A DNA stretch of 24,240 bases, taken from positions 1 through 24,240 of the forward strand of contig CABULX010000019.1 in the NCBI GenBank assembly GCA_902492545.1. The letters run 5' to 3'. Shown one piece after another: positions 7,371-13,908 of this stretch (within the stretch, counting starts at the first letter, position 1; each line of letters starts with the position of its first letter). Origin of the DNA: an uncultured Collinsella sp. GTDB lineage: Bacteria; Actinomycetota; Coriobacteriia; Coriobacteriales; Coriobacteriaceae. Made by a program: the position numbers and the translations under genes. The notes below the pieces were generated by a model. The model made no database searches. It saw only the letters and a program-made list of their open reading frames with translations, and had not been told where the DNA came from.

Positions 7371-7401
7371 ATGCGACAATGGGACAGTCCCTTTGTCGCA
7401 T
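7371..7401. repeat. Small palindromic REP-like repeat (GGGACAGTCCC type)
   Basis: ATGCGACAATGGGA and its near-perfect inverse TCCCTTTGTCGCAT (one mismatch) flank a 3-nt centre. It lies in the EIID-SIS2 gap. The GGGACAGTCCC core is similar in style to the GGGGAC motifs at 11771-11818 and to the AGGGACAGG core of repeat family A. Confidence 0.7.
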
Positions 7402-7491
7402 CCTCAACGGGCCGGCGACTCGGTCCAAACCACGGTAACCCTGCGAGCGCCCGGCAATGTGGCGCCGCAAAAATTGAAAGGAATGTGTCAG

Positions 7492-8475
7492 ATGTACGAG
7501 ATCGACCTTAACCTCCCTAAGCAGATCGTCGCTGACGTCCTGTCCAACCACGAGATCCACAGCGTCGCTTTCGTCGGCTGCGGTGCTTCCATGTCCGACC
7601 TTTACCCCGCCAAGTACTTCCTGGCCAACAACACGGACAAGCTGAACGTTCAGATCTTCACTGCTAACGAGTTCAACTACGACACGCCTTCCTGGGTCAA
7701 CGAGCACACCTTCGTGATCACCTGCTCCCTCGGTGGCTCCACGCCCGAGACCGTCGAGGCCAACAAGACCGCCAAGAAGCACAACTGCCCGGTCGTCTCC
7801 CTCACCAACAAGGCTGGCTCCGCTCTGACCGTCGACGCTGACTACGTCATCGTTCACGGCTTCCACGCCAACTTCGCTGCCAAGTGCGAGAAGCCCGGCT
7901 ACGCCATCGCTCTTGCTGTCGAGATCCTTCAGCAGACCGAGGGTTATGACCACTACGAGGACATGATCACCGGCCTCACCAACGTCTTCGAGCTCTGCGA
8001 GAACGCCGCTCAGTCCTGCAAGAAGCTCGCCAAGAAGTTCGCCGAGGACTTCAAGGACGACAAGATGATCTACTTCATGGCTTCCGGTGCCTCCGAGAAG
8101 ATGGCTTATTCTCACGCCGCCTTCCTGTTCACCGAGATGCAGTGGATCGACGCCGCCGCCTACAACACCGGCGAGTACTTCCACGGCCCGTTCGAGGTTT
8201 CCACCGAGGGTAAGCCCTACGTCTTCTTCATGTCCGATGGCGCTACCCGTCCGATGGACGCCCGCGCCCTCACCTTCCTTAAGCGCATGGGCGCCAAGGT
8301 CGCTCTGATCGACTCCAAGGACTACGGCCTGGCTGACGCCGTGCCCGCGAGCGTTGTCACCTACTTCAACCCGCTGCTGCACCTCGCCGTTATGCGTGAG
8401 TACGGCAACCAGATCGCCGAGGCCCGCCAGCACCCGCTGACCATGCGTCGCTACATGTGGAAGCTTTCCTACTAA
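7492..8475 (+). CDS. SIS-domain protein SIS2, FrlB/GfrF-like deglycase in the PTS operon
   Basis: Paralogue of SIS1, 327 residues, two SIS domains. First-domain sites: FVGCGASMSDLYPAKY at 28-42 and CSLGGSTPETVEANK at 78-92. Catalytic block TEMQWIDAAAYNTGEYFHGPFE with Glu215 and His231, the 16-residue spacing of the FraB/FrlB Glu-His pair. C-terminus MRRYMWKLSY. It follows EIID by 199 nt without an evident promoter, so it is probably the last gene of the PTS operon and acts on the phosphorylated product of that transporter, releasing a hexose-6-phosphate and an amine. The ATG at 7492 is preferred because GAAAGGA (7476-7482) is 9 nt upstream; the ATG at 7483 directly abuts that site. Codon bias suggests high expression. 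Fructoselysine-6-P or glucoselysine-6-P are the likeliest substrates by family. Confidence 0.87.
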   Translation: MYEIDLNLPKQIVADVLSNHEIHSVAFVGCGASMSDLYPAKYFLANNTDKLNVQIFTANEFNYDTPSWVNEHTFVITCSLGGSTPETVEANKTAKKHNCPVVSLTNKAGSALTVDADYVIVHGFHANFAAKCEKPGYAIALAVEILQQTEGYDHYEDMITGLTNVFELCENAAQSCKKLAKKFAEDFKDDKMIYFMASGASEKMAYSHAAFLFTEMQWIDAAAYNTGEYFHGPFEVSTEGKPYVFFMSDGATRPMDARALTFLKRMGAKVALIDSKDYGLADAVPASVVTYFNPLLHLAVMREYGNQIAEARQHPLTMRRYMWKLSY

Positions 8476-8477
8476 TC

Positions 8478-8496
8478 ACAAGTAAGTAGACCTTAC
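8478..8496. repeat. Possible solo terminal repeat related to the 9359-9477 element
   Basis: ACAAGTAAGTAGACCTTAC resembles the reverse complement of the right end of the 9359-9477 element (20 of 24 positions over the extended match). It may be a relic or an independent short repeat. Confidence 0.4.
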
Positions 8497-8509
8497 GGGT
8501 TGATTGAGA

Positions 8510-8540
8510 GGGGATGGGGTTTGCGCCCCGTCCCCTTTTT
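8510..8540 (+). terminator. Rho-independent terminator of the PTS-SIS2 operon
   Basis: GGGGATGGGG (8510-8519) pairs with CCCCGTCCCC (8526-8535), 10 bp including one G-U, and is followed directly by TTTTT. It ends the operon and separates it from the HAD gene. Confidence 0.9.
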
Positions 8541-8572
8541 GCTTTGGGGGCGTGTCTGTCGCGTCATAAAGC

Positions 8573-8617
8573 CCCAGATAAAACCTACCAAAATAAACCT
8601 GTCCCTTTTTGGCAGGT
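8573..8617 (+). repeat. Intergenic hairpin repeat family A, copy 2, in the HAD gene leader
   Basis: It runs CCCAGATAAAACC through CCCTTTTTGGCAGGT and matches the reverse complement of copy 4 at 44 of 45 positions. It ends one base before the HAD ribosome site. The AACCTACCAAAA and TTTTTGGCAGGT arms can fold into a hairpin immediately 5' of the Shine-Dalgarno sequence. Confidence 0.85.
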
Positions 8618-8631
8618 GGGAGGAGATGCAT

Positions 8632-9261
8632 ATGATCAAGGCAGTGCTGTTTGACATGGACGGCGTGCTGGTCGATACCGAGTGGTTCTACAACCGCCGC
8701 CGCGTGGCGTTTATGGAAGAGAAGGGGTTCCACTTTGACGAGATTCCCGATCTTTCGGGGTCTAACGAGCCGGCCATTTGGGAGGCGCTGGTGCCCGACG
8801 ATGTTGAGCTGCGCGAGCGCCTACGCGTGGAGTACAAGCAGGTCTACAGCCCGGACCATCCCGTTCCGTATGCCGAGCTGCTCAATGAGCAGACGGAGCC
8901 GGTGATGCGCAAGCTGCACGAGCGCGGCGTGAAGTGCGCCATCGCGAGCTCGTCCTATCGCGAGCTGATCGACGAGCTGGTGGGGATTGCCGGTATCGCC
9001 GGCGTGCTGGACTACACCATCAGCGGTCACGAGTGCAGCGCGTTTAAGCCCGACCCCGAGATCTACCTGCGTGCCATGGAGGCGCTGGGGGTGGAGCCTG
9101 CCGAGTGCCTGGTTATCGAGGATTCGCCTTTGGGGATCGAGGCTGGCAAACGTTCCGGCGCCCGCGTCCTGGCACTGCGTCCGCACGAGGGCGTCAACCT
9201 CGATCAATCGCGAGCCGATGCCGTTATTGATAATCTGACCGACATTTTGGCCGCTTTGTAG
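8632..9261 (+). CDS. HAD-superfamily phosphatase/phosphomutase (subfamily IA, beta-phosphoglucomutase-like)
   Basis: Cytosolic hydrolase of 209 residues with all four HAD motifs: I FDMDGVLVDTE (nucleophile Asp8, acid/base Asp10), II IASSS (Ser106/107), III FKPDPEIY (Lys139), IV VIEDSPLGIEAG (Glu163, Asp164). A helical cap (about 16-85) places it in subfamily IA, with beta-phosphoglucomutases, phosphoglycolate phosphatases and sugar-phosphate phosphatases. The GVLVDTE motif I resembles Pgm-type and sugar phosphatases. The ATG at 8632 is set by GGGAGGA (8618-8624), 7 nt upstream; an ATG at 8626 is too close. The preceding terminator makes it a separate unit from the PTS operon, and its leader contains repeat A copy 2. 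It might act on hexose phosphates from the island, but no direct evidence supports this. Confidence 0.85.
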   Translation: MIKAVLFDMDGVLVDTEWFYNRRRVAFMEEKGFHFDEIPDLSGSNEPAIWEALVPDDVELRERLRVEYKQVYSPDHPVPYAELLNEQTEPVMRKLHERGVKCAIASSSYRELIDELVGIAGIAGVLDYTISGHECSAFKPDPEIYLRAMEALGVEPAECLVIEDSPLGIEAGKRSGARVLALRPHEGVNLDQSRADAVIDNLTDILAAL

Positions 9262-9358
9262 TGTCAATCCGCCGCGAGAAGCACGGGTTCAAACGTTTTT
9301 TGCGGTGGACTGGCTCAATTTGGTTTCGATTTTGATCCGTTTGGCTTCGATTCGGATT

Positions 9359-9477
9359 AAGTGAGTAGACTTTTTGGTGCAGGACGAGCACAAAGCGCAT
9401 CTGCTCTAGTAAAACCGCAGGTCACAGGGGTGGCGGTTTTGGGTGTGCTCTGCAGGTCGCGTAAAGTCTACTCACTT
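9359..9477. mobile_element. MITE-like element with perfect 15-bp terminal inverted repeats
   Basis: AAGTGAGTAGACTTT (9359-9373) and its exact inverse AAAGTCTACTCACTT (9463-9477) bound 119 bp. The inversion continues imperfectly inwards (TGCAGG...GAGCACA against TGTGCTCTGCAG). The centre holds a terminator-like hairpin, AAAACCGC (9411-9418) with GCGGTTTT (9433-9440). No coding frame is apparent. The rest of the 354-bp gap 9262-9615 holds two TTTGGYTTCGATT copies (9319-9331, 9340-9352) and the YitT promoter. Confidence 0.65.
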
Positions 9478-9538
9478 GTAATTTGGGCCTTTGGTCGTGG
9501 GGTTGCTGGTCCCGCTTTGGTTGTCGAGAGAGGGTGAA

Positions 9539-9570
9539 TTGAAGCGCCCCCGCACGCTCCATGCTACAAT
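9539..9570 (+). promoter_or_regulatory. Probable promoter of the YitT-family gene
   Basis: TTGAAG (9539-9544) and TACAAT (9565-9570) lie 20 bp apart, a long spacer. The start codon is 46 nt beyond the -10. The -10 is the more reliable half. Confidence 0.4.
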
Positions 9571-9615
9571 CGCGGACATACCCCACAACTACATCTGCCT
9601 TCGAAAGGAGCCTGC

Positions 9616-10623
9616 GTGGCGAACGCCATCGATCAGCTCACGGACCGAGTGCTCGTACTCGGCCGCCTCACCATCGTCCGCCGCGCTATTACTGCCGTGG
9701 CGGTCACGATTTCCGCCGTTCTCCAGACATTCCTGATCCAGGCGTTCATTCAGCCCGCCGACTTGCTTCCGAGCGGCCTCACCGGCGTTGCGGTTCTGCT
9801 CGATCGCGTTACCTCGCTGGGCGGCGTTCACATCGACATCTCGCTCGGTATGCTCGCGCTCAACATCCCCATGGCGCTCCTATGCTGGAGCGGCATCAGC
9901 AAGCGCTTCGTCATCTTCTCGATGATGCAGGTCGTGCTCTCGTCGCTGTTCCTCAACGTCTTTCACTTCGCGCCGTTTTTGGGCGACAAGATCATGCTCA
10001 TCATTTTTGGCGGCGTGGTCTCGGGTCTGGGCGCTGCCATCGCACTTAAATCCGGCGCATCCACCGGCGGCACCGACTTTATCGCGCTGTGGGTTTCCAA
10101 CCACACGGGCAAGACCATCTGGGGCGTCATCTTTGGTTTCAACTGCTTTATCCTGTCGATCTTTGGCTTTATGTTTGGCTGGGACAAGGCGGCGTATTCC
10201 ATCGTGTTCCAGTTTATTTCGACCAAGACCATCGACAGTTTCTATCGTCGCTACGATCGCGTGACGCTGCAGATCACGACGCGCAAGGCAGACGAGGTCA
10301 TGACTGCCTACGTAAACCATTTTCAGCACGGCATTAGCTGCGCCGAGGTCGTCGGCGGATATAGCCGCGAAAAGATGTACCTGCTGAACACCGTTGTTTC
10401 GACCTACGAGAGCCAGGACATTATCAAGTTGGTGTGCGACGTTGATCCCGGCGCCGTGATCAACGTGTTCCACACGCTCAACTTTGTGGGCGGCTGGTGG
10501 GGCGGTCATGTCGACGAGCCCATGCCCACGGCCGTTCCCGATCCCGACAAGCCCGCACGCATGGCCAGCAGGCAGGCGCGCCTCAGCGAACAGGACAGCC
10601 TGCAGCAGGACGACGGCAAGTAG
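9616..10623 (+). CDS. YitT-family membrane protein (DUF161 plus DUF2179)
   Basis: Membrane protein of 335 residues. About five hydrophobic segments cover residues 20-205, with the family motifs LLPSGLTGVAVLLDR (51-64) and KSGASTGGTDFIALW (145-159). A soluble DUF2179 domain follows (about 215-290, VTLQITTRKADEV... and VVSTYESQDIIKLV...DVDPGAVINV), and the last 40 residues are hydrophilic. The function of YitT proteins is not established; transport or regulation has been suggested. The start is a GTG at 9616, placed 5 nt after AAAGGAG (9604-9610). The unit appears monocistronic, with a hairpin terminator behind it. No functional link to the sugar-amine genes is evident beyond position. Confidence 0.88.
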   Translation: MANAIDQLTDRVLVLGRLTIVRRAITAVAVTISAVLQTFLIQAFIQPADLLPSGLTGVAVLLDRVTSLGGVHIDISLGMLALNIPMALLCWSGISKRFVIFSMMQVVLSSLFLNVFHFAPFLGDKIMLIIFGGVVSGLGAAIALKSGASTGGTDFIALWVSNHTGKTIWGVIFGFNCFILSIFGFMFGWDKAAYSIVFQFISTKTIDSFYRRYDRVTLQITTRKADEVMTAYVNHFQHGISCAEVVGGYSREKMYLLNTVVSTYESQDIIKLVCDVDPGAVINVFHTLNFVGGWWGGHVDEPMPTAVPDPDKPARMASRQARLSEQDSLQQDDGK

Positions 10624-10660
10624 GGTATTGGCATTTTGCCGGTCCTGCGCAACCCATCCG

Positions 10661-10704
10661 AACGAGCCCCCCCGAAAGCCCCGTTGCTTTCGAGGGCTCT
10701 CGTT
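10661..10704 (+). terminator. Terminator-like hairpin after the YitT-family gene
   Basis: Arms 10661-10679 and 10686-10704 (AACGAG...CGAAAGC against GCTTTCG...CTCGTT) match at 16 of 19 positions around a 6-nt loop. Only TTT at the base follows, so termination efficiency is uncertain. Confidence 0.65.
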
Positions 10705-10706
10705 TG

Positions 10707-10751
10707 CCCAGATAAAACCTACCAAAATGAAGCTGTCGCTTTTTGGTAGGG
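10707..10751 (+). repeat. Intergenic hairpin repeat family A, copy 3
   Basis: Same orientation as copy 2, with about 40 of 45 positions identical. Arm AACCTACCAAAA faces CTTTTTGGTAGG, and both arms carry the A/T variant of the outer G/C pair (TACCA with TGGTA), a compensatory change that keeps pairing. It lies between the YitT terminator and the GntR2 promoter. Confidence 0.8.
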
Positions 10752-10790
10752 AGGGTGTATCGTTTTATCAATATGAGGTAACATGAAACT

Positions 10791-10808
10791 AGACGTTATA
10801 TACGTATT
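10791..10808. promoter_or_regulatory. Probable GntR2 autoregulatory operator
   Basis: AGACGTTATATACGTATT contains the near-palindrome ACGTTATATACGT. AGACGTTATA is identical to 4653-4662 in the EIIAB promoter, and CGTTATATAC is the exact reverse complement of 3367-3376 before the DMT gene. The site lies 35 bp before the GntR2 start. Confidence 0.6.
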
Positions 10809-10842
10809 AGAAATTTAGCTATTTTGATAAGAGTGATCAGAT

Positions 10843-11562
10843 ATGCCTGCGCCCAAAAATGCACCGCTTTACCAGCAGATTTATGACGAAATCAAGGATG
10901 CGATCGAGAAAGGTGTTTATGCACCCAAGGAGCGTATTCCGTCCGAGCTTGAACTAGCCGAGCAGTACGAGGTGAGCCGTATTACGGTGCGCCGCGCTGT
11001 CGAGGAGCTGTGCTCCGACGGCTACCTGGTTAAGCAGCAGGGCCGTGGCACCTTTGTCTCCACGCCGCACATCAATCGCCAGTTTCACGCCTCGACGCTG
11101 CAGACGTTTACCGCGCTGTGTGCCGGCAACGGCATGAAGGCCGGTGCGCACGTGATCGATCGCCAGATCGTTCCGGCGCGCCAAAACGAGATGGAGTTCT
11201 TTGGCCTGCAGAAGGATGCGCTGCTGCTGCATATCAAGCGCGTGCGTACGGCCGACGGCGAGCCCATCTTTGAGGAGAACATCTTTGTGCCGTTTGATGC
11301 CTACCGTGAGCTGTTGACGGCCGATCTTGAGGACAAGTCGATTTTTGCCGAGGTCGAGCGTGTTGGCGGAACGCCGATTGTTTCGGTTGGCTACCGCACG
11401 GTCGAGGCCGTTCGTGCCAATACCGAGCAGGCGGCCGAGCTGGGCATTGCTCCGCACGATCCGCTGCTCAACCTGCGTGCCGGCTTCACGGGCCCCAATG
11501 GCGAGCCGGTCCTGATGGGTAAGCAGTACTACGTGGGATCGCGCTACGTTATGGTCATGTAA
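10843..11562 (+). CDS. GntR/HutC (UTRA) transcriptional regulator, GntR2
   Basis: Regulator of 239 residues. The winged helix is at about 9-75 (PLYQQIYDEIKDAI, RIPSELELAEQYEVSRITVRRAVEEL, wing QQGRGTFVS). The UTRA domain, about 90-236, ends GKQYYVGSRYVMVM. It is closely similar to GntR3 in the helix-turn-helix and in the C-terminal strand (GRQKIVGSRYVFDI there), so the two look like an old duplication. The upstream site AGACGTTATATACG also occurs in part before the EIIAB operon and the DMT gene, so GntR2 is the best candidate regulator of both; this is inference from shared 10-mers. The ribosome site is poor (AGAGTG), consistent with low expression. The stop overlaps a 12-bp palindrome. Confidence 0.92.
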   Translation: MPAPKNAPLYQQIYDEIKDAIEKGVYAPKERIPSELELAEQYEVSRITVRRAVEELCSDGYLVKQQGRGTFVSTPHINRQFHASTLQTFTALCAGNGMKAGAHVIDRQIVPARQNEMEFFGLQKDALLLHIKRVRTADGEPIFEENIFVPFDAYRELLTADLEDKSIFAEVERVGGTPIVSVGYRTVEAVRANTEQAAELGIAPHDPLLNLRAGFTGPNGEPVLMGKQYYVGSRYVMVM

Positions 11563-11590
11563 GTTACGCGGTTTTACCAAACCGCGTAAC
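11563..11590 (+). terminator. Perfect 12-bp hairpin abutting the GntR2 stop codon
   Basis: GTTACGCGGTTT (11563-11574) and AAACCGCGTAAC (11579-11590) pair perfectly around TACC. It has no T-run, so it may be an mRNA 3'-end stabiliser or a weak terminator. Confidence 0.6.
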
Positions 11591-11603
11591 GGCTCGACGC
11601 TGC

Positions 11604-11701
11604 AAACGCCCCTAAGCGGCAATCTGACGTTCAATCGTCGGTCGCGTACCGAAGTACGCTTCCCTCCTCTTTCACGTCACCTTGCTCGCTTAGGGGCGTT
11701 T
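11604..11701. repeat. Branched palindromic element with 15-bp perfect outer arms
   Basis: AAACGCCCCTAAGCG (11604-11618) and its exact inverse (11687-11701) enclose 68 nt. Pairing continues inwards (GCAATCTGACGT against ACGTCACCTTGC, two mismatches), leaving a centre with a GCGTAC-CGAA-GTACGC hairpin. A TTTT run (11699-11702) follows on the + strand. It could be a large terminator, a structured RNA or a non-autonomous mobile element. No protein-coding frame is convincing here. Confidence 0.65.
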
Positions 11702-11770
11702 TCGCTGACTTATGCTCAACTAGCGACGTTTCCGTGCTTGTCAAGAGATAAAACATCGGCGTTGCCGGGC

Positions 11771-11818
11771 CGGCACTTGGGGACGTTCCTTTTCTGTCGG
11801 CACCTGGGGACACTCCTT
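11771..11818. repeat. Tandem pair of GGGGAC-type REP-like repeats
   Basis: Two 21-bp copies (11771-11791 and 11798-11818), each of the form CGGCACYTGGGGAC followed by RYTCCTT, match at 18 of 21 positions with a 27-bp period. Such GGGGAC/GTCCC motifs are typical of REP sequences spread by RAYT transposases (general knowledge); no RAYT gene is in the window. Confidence 0.6.
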
Positions 11819-11886
11819 AGCCGTTGGGGGCGTTCTTAAACGACTAGTCTGGGCGGCGGCCGTGTGCTGCTGTCCGCGTGGCGGCG

Positions 11887-11892
11887 TATAAT
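11887..11892 (+). promoter_or_regulatory. -10 element of the recQ promoter
   Basis: A perfect TATAAT stands in GC-rich sequence 31 bp before the recQ ATG. No good -35 is seen at the matching distance. Confidence 0.55.
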
Positions 11893-11923
11893 CGGCGGCA
11901 GATGACTTGGACGTTAGGAAACC

Positions 11924-13906
11924 ATGACCGATAACATGCAGCAGATGGCGCTCGACACGCTCGGCGCCTATTTTGGCTACACCTCGTTTCGCCCGGGACA
12001 GGACCGCATGGTCGATGCGATCCTTGCCGGTCGCGATGCGCTGGGTGTTATGCCCACGGGCGCCGGCAAGTCCATTTGCTACCAGGTGCCCGCGCTCATG
12101 CTGCCCGGCATCACCTTTGTGGTGAGTCCGCTGCTGTCGCTTATGGAGGACCAGACCCGTGCGTTGCTTGCGGCGGGCGCGCGGCCCAGCTATCTCAACT
12201 CCAGTCTTACTCCGGCCCAGCAAAACACTGTGCTCAAGCGGGCGCGCGAGGGCCGCTACCAGCTTATGTACGTGGCGCCCGAGCGCTTGCTCGAGCCGCG
12301 CTTTTTAGCCTTTGCGCAGGAGGCCGCGAGTTCTGCCGGCATTGGCGTGCCGCTCGTGGCCATTGACGAGGCCCACTGCGTGAGTCAATGGGGCCAGGAT
12401 TTCCGCCCCGCCTACCTGCAGATTCGCGAGTTCATCGATTCCCTGCCGCAGCGCCCCATCGTGGCGGCCTTTACCGCCACGGCGACCGAGCGCGTGCGTG
12501 CGGACATTCAGCAGATGCTCGGCCTGCAAAACCCCGCGACGGTGGTGACGGGCTTCGATCGCAAGAACCTCTACTTTGGCTGCGAGGAGATGGGCGACAA
12601 GGCCAAGGCCGCGTGGGTGCGCGACTATGTGATTGCGCATTCGAGCGAGAGCGGCATCGTGTATTGCTCGACCCGCAAGACGGTCGATGCGCTGGCAGGT
12701 GAGCTTGCCGAGGCGCTGGGCCCCAGCGGCATTCGCGTTGGCCGCTACCATGCCGGCATGGGCAACGACGCCCGTCGTCAAAGCCAGCGCGCCTTTATCG
12801 ACGACGATACCCAGGTGATGGTTGCCACCAACGCCTTTGGCATGGGTATCGACAAGCCTAACGTGCGCTACGTGATCCATAACAACGTGCCCGAGAGCAT
12901 CGAGGCCTACTACCAGGAGGCGGGCCGCGCCGGTCGCGATGGCGACCCGGCCAGCTGCCATTTGCTGTGGAACGGCAACGATTTTCGCATGCGCCGCTTT
13001 TTGATCGATCGCGGCGACGCTGCCGACGAGGCGCTTGACGATGAGCAGCGCGCGTGGGCACTCCAGAATCGATATCGCCTGCTCAGCCAGATGGAGGGCT
13101 ACTGTAATACCACCGGCTGTCTGCGCGAATACATGCTGCGCTACTTTGGCGACGAGGCCGCGGCCGAGCATGCTGCTGCGGCTGGTGCGGGCGCCACCGC
13201 CACGGATGACGCCGAGGGCTGCGGCAACTGCAGCAATTGCCTCACGCAGTTCGAGGTCGAGGACGTCACCGACATGGCCCGCGCCGCCGTGCGCTATGTG
13301 GCCACGCGCCCCATGCGCTTTGGCAAGTCGCTGATCGCCGACGTGCTCCACGGCGGCAACACCGAGCGCATTCGCCAGATGAACCTGGATCAGGACAGTG
13401 GCTATGGTGAGCTGTCGAGCGAATCGGTCGGACGCATTAAGGACATCATCGGGCAGCTGTGCGGGCGCGGCTATTTGGCTACCTCGCAGGGGCAGTACCC
13501 GGTCGTGGGACTGGGCCCGCGCGCCGGCGAGGTCGAGGACGAGGTGTTTGCCTTTACCGTTAAGCGTCGTGCGTCCAAGCGCAAGGCCTCGGCCCGCGCC
13601 CGCCGCGCCGTCGATCTGCTGCGCGAGGAGGCCGAGCTGGATCAGCGCCCGCGTGTTGGCGACGATGCCGAGCTGTTCGAGCGCCTGCGTGCCCTCCGCA
13701 AGGAGATCTCGACGGAGCTGGAGATGGCGCCGTACATGGTCTTTTCCGACAAGGCCCTGCGCGGCCTGTGCCGCCTACGCCCACAGACGCGCGACGAGCT
13801 TATCCAGGTCAACGGCATCGGCGAGAAAAAGGCCGACGCCTTTGGCGAGCAGTTTATGGCGGCGATTGAAGAGTTTGAGTCCGAGCATGCACGGAATGGA
13901 GCATAA
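11924..13906 (+). CDS. recQ: ATP-dependent 3'-5' DNA helicase RecQ
   Basis: Helicase of 660 residues with the full RecQ layout. Motif 0/Q: YFGYTSFRPGQ (16-25). Walker A: PTGAGKS (44-50, Lys49). Walker B: IDEAH (147-151) with the aromatic-rich loop CVSQWGQDFRPAY. Motif III: FTATAT. Helicase C lobe: IVYCSTRKTVDAL, FGMGIDKPNVRYV and QEAGRAGRDG (331-340). The RQC zinc site is Cys399 with Cys433, Cys436 and Cys439 (CGNCSNC); an Ala-rich insertion of about 20 residues lies before the last three. An HRDC domain occupies the C-terminus (about 570-655, LRPQTRDELIQVNGIGEKKADAFG). It works in recombination repair and restart of stalled forks. The ribosome site is AGGA 4 nt before the ATG. GntR3 begins 2 nt after the stop, so the two are probably co-transcribed. 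Confidence 0.97.
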   Translation: MTDNMQQMALDTLGAYFGYTSFRPGQDRMVDAILAGRDALGVMPTGAGKSICYQVPALMLPGITFVVSPLLSLMEDQTRALLAAGARPSYLNSSLTPAQQNTVLKRAREGRYQLMYVAPERLLEPRFLAFAQEAASSAGIGVPLVAIDEAHCVSQWGQDFRPAYLQIREFIDSLPQRPIVAAFTATATERVRADIQQMLGLQNPATVVTGFDRKNLYFGCEEMGDKAKAAWVRDYVIAHSSESGIVYCSTRKTVDALAGELAEALGPSGIRVGRYHAGMGNDARRQSQRAFIDDDTQVMVATNAFGMGIDKPNVRYVIHNNVPESIEAYYQEAGRAGRDGDPASCHLLWNGNDFRMRRFLIDRGDAADEALDDEQRAWALQNRYRLLSQMEGYCNTTGCLREYMLRYFGDEAAAEHAAAAGAGATATDDAEGCGNCSNCLTQFEVEDVTDMARAAVRYVATRPMRFGKSLIADVLHGGNTERIRQMNLDQDSGYGELSSESVGRIKDIIGQLCGRGYLATSQGQYPVVGLGPRAGEVEDEVFAFTVKRRASKRKASARARRAVDLLREEAELDQRPRVGDDAELFERLRALRKEISTELEMAPYMVFSDKALRGLCRLRPQTRDELIQVNGIGEKKADAFGEQFMAAIEEFESEHARNGA

Positions 13907-13908
13907 CG

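Noticed and set aside
7219..8433. Long minus-strand open frames opposite SIS1, PTS1 and SIS2 (2175-3149, 5615-6529, 6378-7379, 7219-8433)
   Set aside because: Shadows of highly biased coding genes. They have no ribosome sites or motifs, and they conflict with clear PTS and SIS genes.
4691..8475. N-acetylgalactosamine (aga) or plain mannose PTS operon
   Set aside because: No AgaA deacetylase, AgaY aldolase or mannose-6-P isomerase is in the window, and the SIS proteins have FrlB/FraB-type size and FHGPFE block rather than AgaS features. It is not fully excluded for transport specificity.
11604..11701. Integron attC site
   Set aside because: The long imperfect stem recalls attC, but the terminal GTTRRRY/RYYYAAC core sites are absent and no cassette array is present.
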